NCBI GenBank assembly: GCA_963780175.1
Contig: CAWAAT010000002.1
Coordinates: forward strand, 1-64,000
Length of the DNA: 64,000 nt
From: Brooklawnia sp963780175
GTDB lineage: Bacteria > Actinomycetota > Actinomycetes > Propionibacteriales > Propionibacteriaceae
Direction: 5' to 3'
Positions 25,550 through 34,098 of this stretch are shown here, in pieces. The translations under genes were made by a program, and so were the position numbers. Each line of letters starts with the position of its first letter. Within the stretch, counting starts at the first letter, position 1. Below the pieces are notes generated by a model that was not told the DNA's origin, did no database searches, and worked only from the letters and a program-made list of their open reading frames with translations.

Positions 25550-26646
25550 GCATCGAACTGCGCCCGGCCGAGAAGTGCCAGTGGGACGCCCTGAGCCTCG
25601 GCGAGGTCATGCTGCGTCTGGATCCGGGCGATGGACGCGTCCGCACCGCCCGTGAGTTCCGGGCCTGGGAAGGCGGCGGTGAGTACAACGTCTCGCGTGG
25701 CCTGCGCAAGGTCTTCGGGCTGCGGGCCGCCGTCTTGACGTCGTTGGTGGACAACGAGGTCGGCCACCTGGTCGAGGACTTCATCATGCAGGGCGGGGTC
25801 GACACCTCGCTCATCCGCTGGGTCACCGACGACGGCGTGGGCCGTACCGTGCGCAACGGGCTGAACTTCACCGAGCGCGGCTTCGGCGTCCGCGGCTCGA
25901 AGGGCGTGTCGGACCGTGGCCACACCGCCATCTCCCAGACCCGCGCCGAGGACTGGGATCTGGACGAGATCTTCAACAAGCGGGGGGTGCGCTGGATGCA
26001 CACCGGCGGCATCTACGCTGCCCTCTCCGAGATCAGCGCCCAGACCGTCATCGACGTGTGCAAGGCGGCGAAGGCCGCAGGGACCGTCATCTCGTACGAC
26101 CTCAATTACCGTCCCAGCCTGTGGAAGTCGATCGGTGGGCAGGCCAAGGCCCGCGAGGTCAACCGTGCGGTCGCCCCGTACATCGACGTCATGATCGGCA
26201 ACGAGGAGGACTTCGACGCGGCCCTCGGCTTCGAGATCGAGGGTGTTGACGAGAACCTCACCGTCCTGCCGGTGGAGAGCTTCGGACGCATGGTCACCCA
26301 GGTCGCCGAGGCTTACCCCAACCTGCAGGCCATCGGCACCACCATGCGCTCGGTCTCGCACGCCTCGATCAACGGCTGGAGTGCCATCGCCTGGAGCAAG
26401 GAGGAGGGCCTGGTGCAGGCCGCCCAGCGCGACGACATGTGGATCTTCGACCGGGTCGGTGGCGGCGACTCGTTCGCGTCCGGCCTGGTCTACGGTCTCA
26501 TGACCGGAGAGCCGCTGGAGGTCGCGGTGAACTTCGGCGCGGCACATGGCGCGCTCGCCATGACCACCCCGGGTGACACCTCGATGGCCACTCTGGCCGA
26601 GGTGAAGAAGCTGGCCGGCGGCGGATCGGCGCGCGTCGACCGCTGA
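25546..26646 (+). CDS. kdgK: PfkB-family 2-keto-3-deoxygluconate kinase
   Basis: Sugar kinase of the PfkB/ribokinase family, 366 residues, predicted to phosphorylate 2-keto-3-deoxygluconate (KDG) at O6 to feed the adjacent aldolase. The N-terminal segment LSLGEVMLRLDPG, substrate-loop GGGEYNVSRGL, and the C-terminal PfkB motif DRVGGGDSFASGL with the catalytic Asp (GGGDSF) are present. Substrate is inferred from pairing with eda rather than from unique residues; KDG and 2-dehydro-3-deoxygalactonate are both possible. A perfect hairpin follows the gene. Confidence 0.9.
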   Translation: MSIELRPAEKCQWDALSLGEVMLRLDPGDGRVRTAREFRAWEGGGEYNVSRGLRKVFGLRAAVLTSLVDNEVGHLVEDFIMQGGVDTSLIRWVTDDGVGRTVRNGLNFTERGFGVRGSKGVSDRGHTAISQTRAEDWDLDEIFNKRGVRWMHTGGIYAALSEISAQTVIDVCKAAKAAGTVISYDLNYRPSLWKSIGGQAKAREVNRAVAPYIDVMIGNEEDFDAALGFEIEGVDENLTVLPVESFGRMVTQVAEAYPNLQAIGTTMRSVSHASINGWSAIAWSKEEGLVQAAQRDDMWIFDRVGGGDSFASGLVYGLMTGEPLEVAVNFGAAHGALAMTTPGDTSMATLAEVKKLAGGGSARVDR

Positions 26647-26664
26647 CGAGGGAATTGATCGAGC

Positions 26665-26696
26665 AGAGACGGCGTCCCACCCCGGGCGCCGTCTCT
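26665..26696 (+). terminator. Hairpin between kdgK and the CoA-transferase gene
   Basis: A perfect 10-base stem (AGAGACGGCG/CGCCGTCTCT) with a 12-base loop lies 18 bases after the kdgK stop and 24 before the next start. No U-tract follows, so it may be a partial terminator or an mRNA-stability element between two halves of one transcript. Confidence 0.6.
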
Positions 26697-26719
26697 GTGG
26701 CCCCTACAGAGGAGTAGGC

Positions 26720-28303
26720 ATGGTGCAGTTCATGAGCGGCCCGCAGGCCGCCGAGCTGATCCAGGACGGTGACACCATCGCCATGCTCGGCAACGGCGGC
26801 ATGACAGTCGAACCCCGGCTGGTCTACCGCTGCATCGGCGAGCGCTTCGAGGCCACCGGGACGCCTCGAGACCTCACCCTGATCCACTCCGCCGGCATCG
26901 GCGATCGCGGCAACGAGGGTCTCAGCCGCTTCGCCCAGCCCGGAATGACCAAGCGCGTCATCGGTGGCCACTGGGCCTGGTCACCGCGCATGCAGGCGAT
27001 GGCCACCGAGGGCCTCATCGAGGCCTACAACCTGCCGCAGGGGGTGATCTGCCAGCAGTACCGCGAGATCGCCGCCCGGCGTCCGGGCTTGATCACCAGC
27101 ACCGGGCTGGGCACGTTCGTCGACCCGCGCAACGACGGCGGCAAGCTCAACTCGGCCACCACCGAGGACCTCGTCCGGCTCATCGAGATCGACGAGCAGA
27201 CCTACCTGCACTACAAGCCGTGGCGCATCGACGTCGGGATCGTGCGCGGCACCACCGCCGACACCGACGGCAACATCACCTTCACCGACGAGGTCGCCTA
27301 TCTGGAGGCCCAGGCGATCGCGCAGGCCGCCCACAACTGCGGCGGCGTCGTCATCGCGCAGGTGCACTACGTCGCCGAGGCCGGCACGCTCAACCCGCAA
27401 CTGGTCAAGGTTCCCGGCATCCTCGTGGACGTGGTGGTCGTCGATCCCGACCAGTGGCAGACCAGTCAGGGGCCCTACGACCCCGCGCTGTGTGGCGCCC
27501 AGCGTCGTCCAGCAACCGACTTCACCCCGATGCCCATGGGACACCGCAAGATCATCGCCCGGCGCGCTGCCCGTGAGGTGGAGCCCGGCATGGTGATCAA
27601 CCTGGGTTACGGCATCCCCGACGGCGTGGCCTCGGTCGCCCACGAGGAACACCTGATGGGCCAGATCACCACCACGATCGAGCAGGGCCTGATCGGCGGG
27701 ATTCCCGCCCAGGGCGACATCTTCGGGGCGGCCTACAACGCGCAGGCGTTCGTGGACGCGCCCAGCCAGTTCGACTTCTACTCCGGTCGTGGGCTCGACC
27801 TGACCTGCCTGGGGATGGCGCAGGCGGATCAGTTCGGCAACGTCAACGTCAGCAAGTTCGGCACGAGGATCGCCGGCTGCGGCGGCTTCATCGACATCAG
27901 CCAGTCGGCCGAGGTGTGCGTGTTCTGCGGCACCTTCACCGCGGGCGGGCTGGTGACCGAGATCGTGGACGGCCAGTTGGTCATCGTGGCCGAGGGCCGG
28001 GCCAGGAAGTTCGTCAACCGGGTGGAACACGTCACGTTCTCGGGCGACCAGGCACGCGTCGAGGGACAGCAGGTCTGGTACGTCACCGAGCGTGCCGTCT
28101 TCGTGCTCGGCGACAACGGCCTCGAACTCGTCGAGATCGCCCCCGGCATCGACCTGCAGACCCAGGTGCTCGACCTGATGGACTTCACCCCAGCGATCTC
28201 CGCAGACCTCACGCTCATGGACGCCGCGATCTTCGCCGAGACTCCCATGCGACTCTGGCTCGACCAGCCGACCACCACCCACCACGAAGGGACACCCTCA
28301 TGA
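26720..28303 (+). CDS. Acyl-CoA:carboxylate CoA-transferase (fused alpha-beta)
   Basis: Family I CoA-transferase, 527 residues, with both halves of the usual heterodimer in one chain, as in propionate/acetate CoA-transferases. The N-terminal half has LIQDGDTIAMLGNGG. The catalytic glutamate is probably Glu321 in IEQGLIGG, followed by the C-terminal half with DISQSAEVCVFCGTFTAGGL. It would transfer CoA from an acyl-CoA donor to an organic acid. The start is ATG with AGAGGAG nearby. It overlaps the enoyl-CoA hydratase gene by four bases. Specificity (propionate, 3-oxoacid or a sugar-derived acid) cannot be read. Confidence 0.9.
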   Translation: MVQFMSGPQAAELIQDGDTIAMLGNGGMTVEPRLVYRCIGERFEATGTPRDLTLIHSAGIGDRGNEGLSRFAQPGMTKRVIGGHWAWSPRMQAMATEGLIEAYNLPQGVICQQYREIAARRPGLITSTGLGTFVDPRNDGGKLNSATTEDLVRLIEIDEQTYLHYKPWRIDVGIVRGTTADTDGNITFTDEVAYLEAQAIAQAAHNCGGVVIAQVHYVAEAGTLNPQLVKVPGILVDVVVVDPDQWQTSQGPYDPALCGAQRRPATDFTPMPMGHRKIIARRAAREVEPGMVINLGYGIPDGVASVAHEEHLMGQITTTIEQGLIGGIPAQGDIFGAAYNAQAFVDAPSQFDFYSGRGLDLTCLGMAQADQFGNVNVSKFGTRIAGCGGFIDISQSAEVCVFCGTFTAGGLVTEIVDGQLVIVAEGRARKFVNRVEHVTFSGDQARVEGQQVWYVTERAVFVLGDNGLELVEIAPGIDLQTQVLDLMDFTPAISADLTLMDAAIFAETPMRLWLDQPTTTHHEGTPS

Positions 28304-29106
28304 CCGAACGATTTGCCGCGGGCAGCGGTGAACAGATCCGCATCGAGCGGGACGGCGCGGTGGCCACCCTGGTCCTCGACCGTCCGGCCCAGCGCAACGC
28401 CCTGAGCATCCCGGTCTGCGAGCAACTGGGCGACCTGATCTCGGACGTCGAACGAGACCGGGACATCCGGGTGCTGGTGCTCACCGGCAGCGGGGCGAAG
28501 TCGTTCATCGCCGGGGCGGACATCAACGAATTGGTCACCTACACCCCGGCGCAGGGCTACCGGCACATCGAGGTCGGCCACAAGTTGTTCACCCGCATCG
28601 AGAACCTGACGATCCCCACCATCGCGTCCATCAACGGCTACTGCCTGGGCGGTGGGCTCGAGATCGCGATGGCCTGCGACATCAGGGTGGCCAGTGCCAA
28701 CGCCAAGTTCGGGCTGCCCGAGATCGCCATCGCCATGGTGCCGGGCTGGGGTGGCTCGGAGCGCCTGCAGCGCCTCATAGGCCAGTCCAGGGCGGCTGCC
28801 ATGATCATCACCGGCGAGATGATCTCGGTGGACGAGGCGATCGGCTGCGGTCTGGTCTACCGGCAGTTCGAGTCGGTCGAGGCCCTGCGCTCCGGAACCG
28901 ACGACCTCGCCCGCAAGCTGGCGGGATTCGCCCCCTTGTCGATGAAGGCCACCAAGGCCATGTTGCTCGGCTCGGCCGGGCTAAGCCCAGACCAGGTGCT
29001 GCAACGCGACGCCGCGCTGCTCGCTTACCTGTGCACCACATCAGACGCCCGCGAGGGGCTCACCGCCTTCCTCGAGAAGCGTTCCGCAAGCTACAAGGGA
29101 GAATGA
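28300..29106 (+). CDS. Enoyl-CoA hydratase/isomerase
   Basis: Crotonase-family enzyme, 268 residues. The oxyanion-hole segments SFIAGADINEL and INGYCLGGGLEIAMACD are clear, with LPEIAIAMVPGWGGSERL holding the region where catalytic glutamates lie. It probably hydrates an enoyl-CoA (or a related dehydration) made after CoA transfer. It overlaps both the CoA-transferase and the SDR by four bases, so the three enzymes are translated together. Confidence 0.92.
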   Translation: MTERFAAGSGEQIRIERDGAVATLVLDRPAQRNALSIPVCEQLGDLISDVERDRDIRVLVLTGSGAKSFIAGADINELVTYTPAQGYRHIEVGHKLFTRIENLTIPTIASINGYCLGGGLEIAMACDIRVASANAKFGLPEIAIAMVPGWGGSERLQRLIGQSRAAAMIITGEMISVDEAIGCGLVYRQFESVEALRSGTDDLARKLAGFAPLSMKATKAMLLGSAGLSPDQVLQRDAALLAYLCTTSDAREGLTAFLEKRSASYKGE

Positions 29107-29876
29107 GCATGTCGCGCACCGTGTTGGTCACCGGCGGCGGCCGCGGTATCGGCCTGGGAGTCGTGCGCCAGTTCCTCGATGAGGGCTGCAACCTCGCCGT
29201 GCTGGAGAAGAACCTCGAGGCGGCCGACGAGAGCTTCGCCGAACTCGTGGCGTCCACCCCGCAGCTGTGGGCGATGAACGGCGACCTGAACAACCCGGAC
29301 GACCGGGAGGGTTTCCTGCAGGGCGCGATCGACCGGTTCGGCCGCATCGACGTGCTGGTGAACAACGCCGGGGTCGCTCCTCGCCTGCGGCGCGACCTGC
29401 TCGAGGTCGAGGAGGAGTCCTGGGACTTCGTGGTCGACACCAACCTGAAGGCGTTGTTCTTCCTGACGCAGCGCGCCGCCCAGTTGATGATCGCCCAGGA
29501 GCCGGTGGACGGCGCTCGCGGCTACATCATCAACTACGGCTCGCTCAACAGCTACGTGATCGCCACCGACCGGGTGGAGTACTCGGTCTCGAAGGCCGGC
29601 GTGGCCATGCTGACCGGCACGTTCGCGCGCCGGCTGGCTCCCGAACAGATCTACGTCTACGAGGTGCGTCCGGGCGTCATCGACACCCCCATGACCTCGG
29701 TGGTGCACGACAAGTACACGCGCATGATCGAGCAGGAGGACGCCTTTCCGATCGCCCGGTGGGGTCAGCCCTCCGACGTGGCTCTGGCGATCTCGGCGCT
29801 GGTCAGCGGCAAGTTCCGCTACTCCACCGGAGAGGTGATCAACGTGGACGGTGGCTTCCACCTGCGCAAGCTCTGA
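29103..29876 (+). CDS. Short-chain dehydrogenase/reductase (SDR), copy 2
   Basis: NAD(P)-dependent SDR, 257 residues, with TGGGRGIGLG, LVNNAGVAP and YSVSK. It is a clear paralogue of the SDR at 23855: both contain an EVRPGVI..T.MTS stretch and end in YSTGE/D..VDGG.HL. It presumably oxidises the hydroxyacyl-CoA or a related alcohol made by the neighbouring hydratase. The ATG at 29103 overlaps the hydratase stop by four bases, which rules out the longer upstream frame. Confidence 0.9.
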   Translation: MSMSRTVLVTGGGRGIGLGVVRQFLDEGCNLAVLEKNLEAADESFAELVASTPQLWAMNGDLNNPDDREGFLQGAIDRFGRIDVLVNNAGVAPRLRRDLLEVEEESWDFVVDTNLKALFFLTQRAAQLMIAQEPVDGARGYIINYGSLNSYVIATDRVEYSVSKAGVAMLTGTFARRLAPEQIYVYEVRPGVIDTPMTSVVHDKYTRMIEQEDAFPIARWGQPSDVALAISALVSGKFRYSTGEVINVDGGFHLRKL

Positions 29877-29900
29877 GTTCGTGGCGTAGATTCGGCTGCC

Positions 29901-31967
29901 GTGGCCACAACGACCGACACCGCGTTCGACTTCGCCAAGATCCGCTGGGCCTACTTCGGTCTGGTGATCGGCATGTTCACCTCGTCGATCAGCCAAACCG
30001 TGGTCGCCCCGGCCATCCCGCGGATCGTCGCCGACCTGGGCGGCATGGCGTACTACGCCTGGCTGTCGACCATCGTCATGTTGGTGGCAGCAGTAGTGAC
30101 CCCGGTCAGCGGCAAACTGGCCGACATCTTCGGACGCCGGCGCTTCTACATCATCGGGCTGGTCGTTTTCATGGTCGGTTCGGCGCTGTCGGGTCTGGCG
30201 ATGAATTTCTGGTTCCTGGTGTTCTCCCGGGCGATCCAGGGCGTCGGCATGGGCATCCTGATGCCTTTGTCGCAGACCATTTTGGGCGACCTGATCCCGG
30301 CCCGGCAGCGCGGCAGGTACCAGGGCTACATGGGCGCGGTGATGGGTGCCTCGCAGGTAGCCGGGCCGCTGATCGGCGGCTGGATCACCGACGTGTCCAG
30401 TTGGCGCTGGCTGTTCTACGTCGCGCTGCCGATCGGGCTGGCTGCGCTGGTCATCATCGTCCGGCACCTCGACATTCCGGAACTTGATGTGCCAGCGAAG
30501 ATCGACCATGCGGGCATCTCGACCATGACGGTCGGCGTCACGGCCACCCTGCTCGGCATCAGTCTGGGCGGCACGACCGGCTGGCTGCATCCTCAGGTGC
30601 TGGCCATGCTCGGCCTCGGAGTGGCCTTCCTGGTGGCGTTCGTGCTCATCGAGTTGCGCGCCGACGAGCCGATCGTCCCGATGCGGTTGTTCGGCAACTC
30701 CGTCTTCACCTGGTCGACCATCGCCGCGTTCGCCATGAACATGGGGATGCTGACGATGTTGATCTACGTGCCGGTCTACGCGCAGGGTGTGCTCGGCGTC
30801 AGTGCCACGGAGTCCGGCCTGATCCTGATCCCGATGAACGCGATCCTGTTCGCGATCGGCATCGTCATCGGGCAGCTCACCAGCCGCACCGGCCGCTACA
30901 AGGAGTTCATGGTCGCCGGCGCCGGTGTGATGCTGGTCGGTGCGCTGCTCATGACGCGTCTGGACGCCCATGCCACGCCCGCGATGCTCACTCTGGCCAC
31001 CACGGTTTTCGGATTGGGTGCAGGCATGGCCTTCCAGTTGTTCACACTGGCCGTCCAGAATGCGGTGCAGCGCCGCGACCTGGGTGTCGCCACCTCGGCG
31101 TTGCAGTTCTTCCGCAACATCGGCAACACGTTGGGCACGGCGGTCGCCGGCTCCATCATGACGACGCGTTTGGCGTCCGGCATCGAGGCCGGCATGACCC
31201 CCGAGATCAGCGAGCAGCTGCCGACGTCCGGCCTGAACGTCAACGACGTACTGCAACCCGACGCGCTGGCCGCGCTAGCACCCGACGTGGCCCGCTTGCT
31301 GCACGACTCGTTGGCCAGTGCGATGCAGGGGGTCTTCGCGATCGTGCCGGTGATGGCACTGCTGGCGCTGATCGCCACGGCGTTCATCAAAGCTCTGCCA
31401 CTACGCGAAACGCTCGGCACACTGGAGGAGCAGGGCCGCGGCATCCTCGACTCCACGGCGATGTCGAGCCCCGACATGGAGCGCGTCCTGTCATCCCCGG
31501 AGGACTACCACCTGCGCAGCCGCGAACGGTTGATGGGGGCGCACCTGATGCTGCTCGCCGACCAGGTGGGCGATGCGAACCCAATTCTGCGGGATGCGGT
31601 CACCGAGTTCGGCGAAGGTGACCTGCTGCGGGGCCTACAGCTGTTGCGCTCGACCGGGACCATGCTGTTGGCCGAAGACCCGGCGACCATCGACGCCCAT
31701 GAGGAGTTCGCCGTGGAGCTGTCGAAACGCGGCCAGAAACGAGCAATGCTGAGCGACGAACTGACCGAACGGCTGTACCGGGTGTCGTCCCTGGTTGCCT
31801 CGGAACTCGCCGGGGCGCCGGTCAAACCACACACGAAATCGGTGGACGGCGTCGACGGCGCAGGCCTGGAACGCGTCGTCTGGATGCTGGACGGCGCTAT
31901 GGTCGCTGACCTCGCCACGCAACGCTGGCCTCAGTCGGGCACCTCAACCAACGCTGCAGACCAGTAG
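29901..31967 (+). CDS. DHA2-type MFS transporter with C-terminal extension
   Basis: Proton-driven exporter of the 14-helix DHA2 (EmrB/QacA) family. The first ~495 residues are membrane helices and include motif A (GKLADIFGRRR), RAIQGVGMG and a motif-C-like MGASQVAGPLIGGW. Residues ~500-688 form an unusual hydrophilic, mostly helical C-terminal domain with no family I recognise; ordinary members end near residue 500. The GTG start lies 24 bases after the SDR stop, so it may be co-transcribed with the catabolic arm, perhaps exporting a pathway product. It could equally be an unrelated multidrug pump. Confidence 0.9.
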   Translation: MATTTDTAFDFAKIRWAYFGLVIGMFTSSISQTVVAPAIPRIVADLGGMAYYAWLSTIVMLVAAVVTPVSGKLADIFGRRRFYIIGLVVFMVGSALSGLAMNFWFLVFSRAIQGVGMGILMPLSQTILGDLIPARQRGRYQGYMGAVMGASQVAGPLIGGWITDVSSWRWLFYVALPIGLAALVIIVRHLDIPELDVPAKIDHAGISTMTVGVTATLLGISLGGTTGWLHPQVLAMLGLGVAFLVAFVLIELRADEPIVPMRLFGNSVFTWSTIAAFAMNMGMLTMLIYVPVYAQGVLGVSATESGLILIPMNAILFAIGIVIGQLTSRTGRYKEFMVAGAGVMLVGALLMTRLDAHATPAMLTLATTVFGLGAGMAFQLFTLAVQNAVQRRDLGVATSALQFFRNIGNTLGTAVAGSIMTTRLASGIEAGMTPEISEQLPTSGLNVNDVLQPDALAALAPDVARLLHDSLASAMQGVFAIVPVMALLALIATAFIKALPLRETLGTLEEQGRGILDSTAMSSPDMERVLSSPEDYHLRSRERLMGAHLMLLADQVGDANPILRDAVTEFGEGDLLRGLQLLRSTGTMLLAEDPATIDAHEEFAVELSKRGQKRAMLSDELTERLYRVSSLVASELAGAPVKPHTKSVDGVDGAGLERVVWMLDGAMVADLATQRWPQSGTSTNAADQ

Positions 31968-32002
31968 CAAGACCAGGGGCCAGCAACCGTTGTCGGTGGA
32001 GG

Positions 32003-33028
32003 TCACACCACCAGCCGGGCCGCGAGCTCGCGCACCGCGTACTCCCGTGCCGGGTTGGCGTCCAGCGGTTCGGCCTCGAAAGCCCCACTGACCGGGTGGA
32101 TCATCACCTCGTCGACGTCGAACCGGTCGGTGAGCTCGAAGATTCCCTCAGCCACCCGGTGAGGCTCACCGATCAGCCAGGGCTCGACGAGCCCCTGCCA
32201 CGCCGCTTCGTCCAACGCCGGGGTGGCCTGCTCGGCCTCCTCGACGCTCATCACCGGTTCGAGCCTCATTCCTGAGCGCAGACTGGCCATGGCGTGCCGA
32301 TGGGGGAGCGCCAACCGCTGCGCGGTCTGCTCGTCGCGTCCGACCACGACATTGACCGTCACAATGGTTCTGGGCCGACCCGGGCCGCGGAACGACTCCC
32401 GGTAGAGCCTCAGCGCCTCGGCCGTCCCGTGTCCCGTGAAGTGGTGGGCGAAGACGTAGGGCAGGCCCAGTTCGCCGGCGAGTCTGGCCGAGTAGTCGGA
32501 GGAGCCGAGCAACCAGGTCTGCGGGGACGTCATGGGGTTCGGGCTGGCCCTCAACTGGAATGTTCGACCGCCGACGTCGACGCCCACGCCATCACGGCCC
32601 ACCATGGCCAGCACCTGTTGCACCCAGTCGGGGAACTCGTGCAGCGTCTGGTCGGCGCGTCCCGAACGCAACGCCCAACTGGTGACGGGGTCGGTGCCGG
32701 GAGCGCGTCCGATGCCCAGATCGATGCGCCCCGGGAAGGCCGCCTCCAGCAGCGCGAACTGCTCGGCCACCACGAGCGGGGCGTGGTTGGGCAGCATCAC
32801 CCCGCCGGAACCGATGATCAGCTGGTCGGTCTGCGAGGCCAGCAGGGCGATCAGCACCGGCGGATTCGTGGCGGCAACCGAGGCGGTGTTGTGGTGCTCG
32901 GCGACCCAGTAACGGGTGCAGCCCGCCCGGTCGGCCACCCGGGCCAGGGCCATCGACGCGGCCAGCGCCTGCCGGTTCGTCTGCCCGCGGCGCACCGGCA
33001 CAAGGTCAAGGACCGACAGTTGCACCAT
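32003..33028 (-). CDS. LLM-class flavin-dependent oxidoreductase
   Basis: Luciferase-like monooxygenase or reductase using FMN or F420, 341 residues. Signature segments are VRRGQTNRQAL, RYWVAEHHNTASVAATNP (the conserved WVAEHH) and GRIDLGIGRAPGTDP. The ATG at 33028 was chosen because MVQLSVLDLVPVR starts like the family and the longer frame has no similarity. It is convergent with the MFS gene and divergent from the pirin gene. Substrate unknown. Confidence 0.9.
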   Translation of the reverse strand: MVQLSVLDLVPVRRGQTNRQALAASMALARVADRAGCTRYWVAEHHNTASVAATNPPVLIALLASQTDQLIIGSGGVMLPNHAPLVVAEQFALLEAAFPGRIDLGIGRAPGTDPVTSWALRSGRADQTLHEFPDWVQQVLAMVGRDGVGVDVGGRTFQLRASPNPMTSPQTWLLGSSDYSARLAGELGLPYVFAHHFTGHGTAEALRLYRESFRGPGRPRTIVTVNVVVGRDEQTAQRLALPHRHAMASLRSGMRLEPVMSVEEAEQATPALDEAAWQGLVEPWLIGEPHRVAEGIFELTDRFDVDEVMIHPVSGAFEAEPLDANPAREYAVRELAARLVV

Positions 33029-33156
33029 GGGGCGAGCGTACCCAGCCCCACGGTGAGGAGCCCAAAGGTTGCCTCTCGTTGCCACTGTGATGTGCAGTGT
33101 CCGTCCGACGAAGCAGGCTCGGCCCGGCAACCCGGCCCTCACGACATACTGGAGTG

Positions 33157-34092
33157 GTGAAGCCAGTCGAGATCATTCATCCGAAGTTCGTCCCACTCGG
33201 AGCCGGCGACCAATTGATGGTCAGCCGGGTGCTGCCGCAGCGTGCCCTCAGCATGATCGGCGCGTGGTGCTTCCTCGACCACTTCGGGCCGGACGCCGAA
33301 GCGATGCGGGTGGCCTGCCATCCGCACACCTGCTTGCAGACCGTGACCTGGCTTTTCAGCGGTCAGATTCGCCACCGGGACGCCCTGGGCACCGACATCG
33401 TTGTCCGCCCGGGTGAGGTGAACCTGATGACTGCCGGCTGGGGGATCACCCACACCGAGTACTCCGAGCCGGGCGAGGCGCTGCACGGCGTCCAGTTGTG
33501 GACGGCCCTGCCCGATCCGGTCAGATTCATGGATCCCGCCTTCGAGCACTTCGCCCCCGAGCCCGTCCGGATGGACGACCATGAGGTGGCCGCCTTCGTG
33601 GGCGAGTTCGGGGACGCGGAGTCTCCGGTGCGCGTCCACTCACCCATGGTCGGGGCCGAAGTGCGCTTCACCAGCGGCGAGGCTTTGGTGGTCGACATCC
33701 ACGAGGACTGGGAGTACGGGGTGCTCGCCGACGGGGGTGCGGTGTTCGTCGACGAGGTCGAGGTACCCGCGACGATGCTGGGCTACCTGGCACCCGGGCA
33801 CCGTCAGCTCAGACTGCGCGCCGAGGCCAATCCGGGTGCCGTGGTGCGGGCCATCGTCCTGGGCGGGGCGCCCCTGGAGGAGGACATCGTGATGTGGTGG
33901 AACTTCGTAGGACGAAGCCACGGCGAGATCCTGGCGTGGCGGGCGAACTGGCAGGCTGCGATCGGAGCCGAGACCGGTGGCGACAACCCGGCGAACTTCG
34001 CGCTCACCGCGCGCACGGACGATGAGCCCGAGATCCCGGCCCCGGCGATTCCTGCGCTCACGCTGCGGCCGAGGGCCCGCCGACACCCCTGA
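33157..34092 (+). CDS. Pirin-family cupin protein
   Basis: Bicupin of the pirin family, 311 residues, iron-binding in characterised members (quercetinase or regulator roles). Metal-site segments are HPHTCLQTVTWLF, HRDALGTD and WGITHTEYS. The helical C-terminal part ends in an Ala/Pro-rich tail. The start is uncertain. GTG at 33154 and GTG at 33157 both suit the family N-terminus KPVEIIHPKFV, and CATACT at 33144-33149 could be a -10 box only a few bases upstream, which would make the mRNA nearly leaderless. The ATG at 33097 is less likely. Confidence 0.85.
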   Translation: MKPVEIIHPKFVPLGAGDQLMVSRVLPQRALSMIGAWCFLDHFGPDAEAMRVACHPHTCLQTVTWLFSGQIRHRDALGTDIVVRPGEVNLMTAGWGITHTEYSEPGEALHGVQLWTALPDPVRFMDPAFEHFAPEPVRMDDHEVAAFVGEFGDAESPVRVHSPMVGAEVRFTSGEALVVDIHEDWEYGVLADGGAVFVDEVEVPATMLGYLAPGHRQLRLRAEANPGAVVRAIVLGGAPLEEDIVMWWNFVGRSHGEILAWRANWQAAIGAETGGDNPANFALTARTDDEPEIPAPAIPALTLRPRARRHP

Positions 34093-34098
34093 GTAGTC

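Noticed and set aside
29091..31256. Long minus-strand frame (721 codons) opposite the SDR and MFS genes
   Set aside because: The opposite strand encodes two well-recognised proteins; this product is low-complexity and has no motif.
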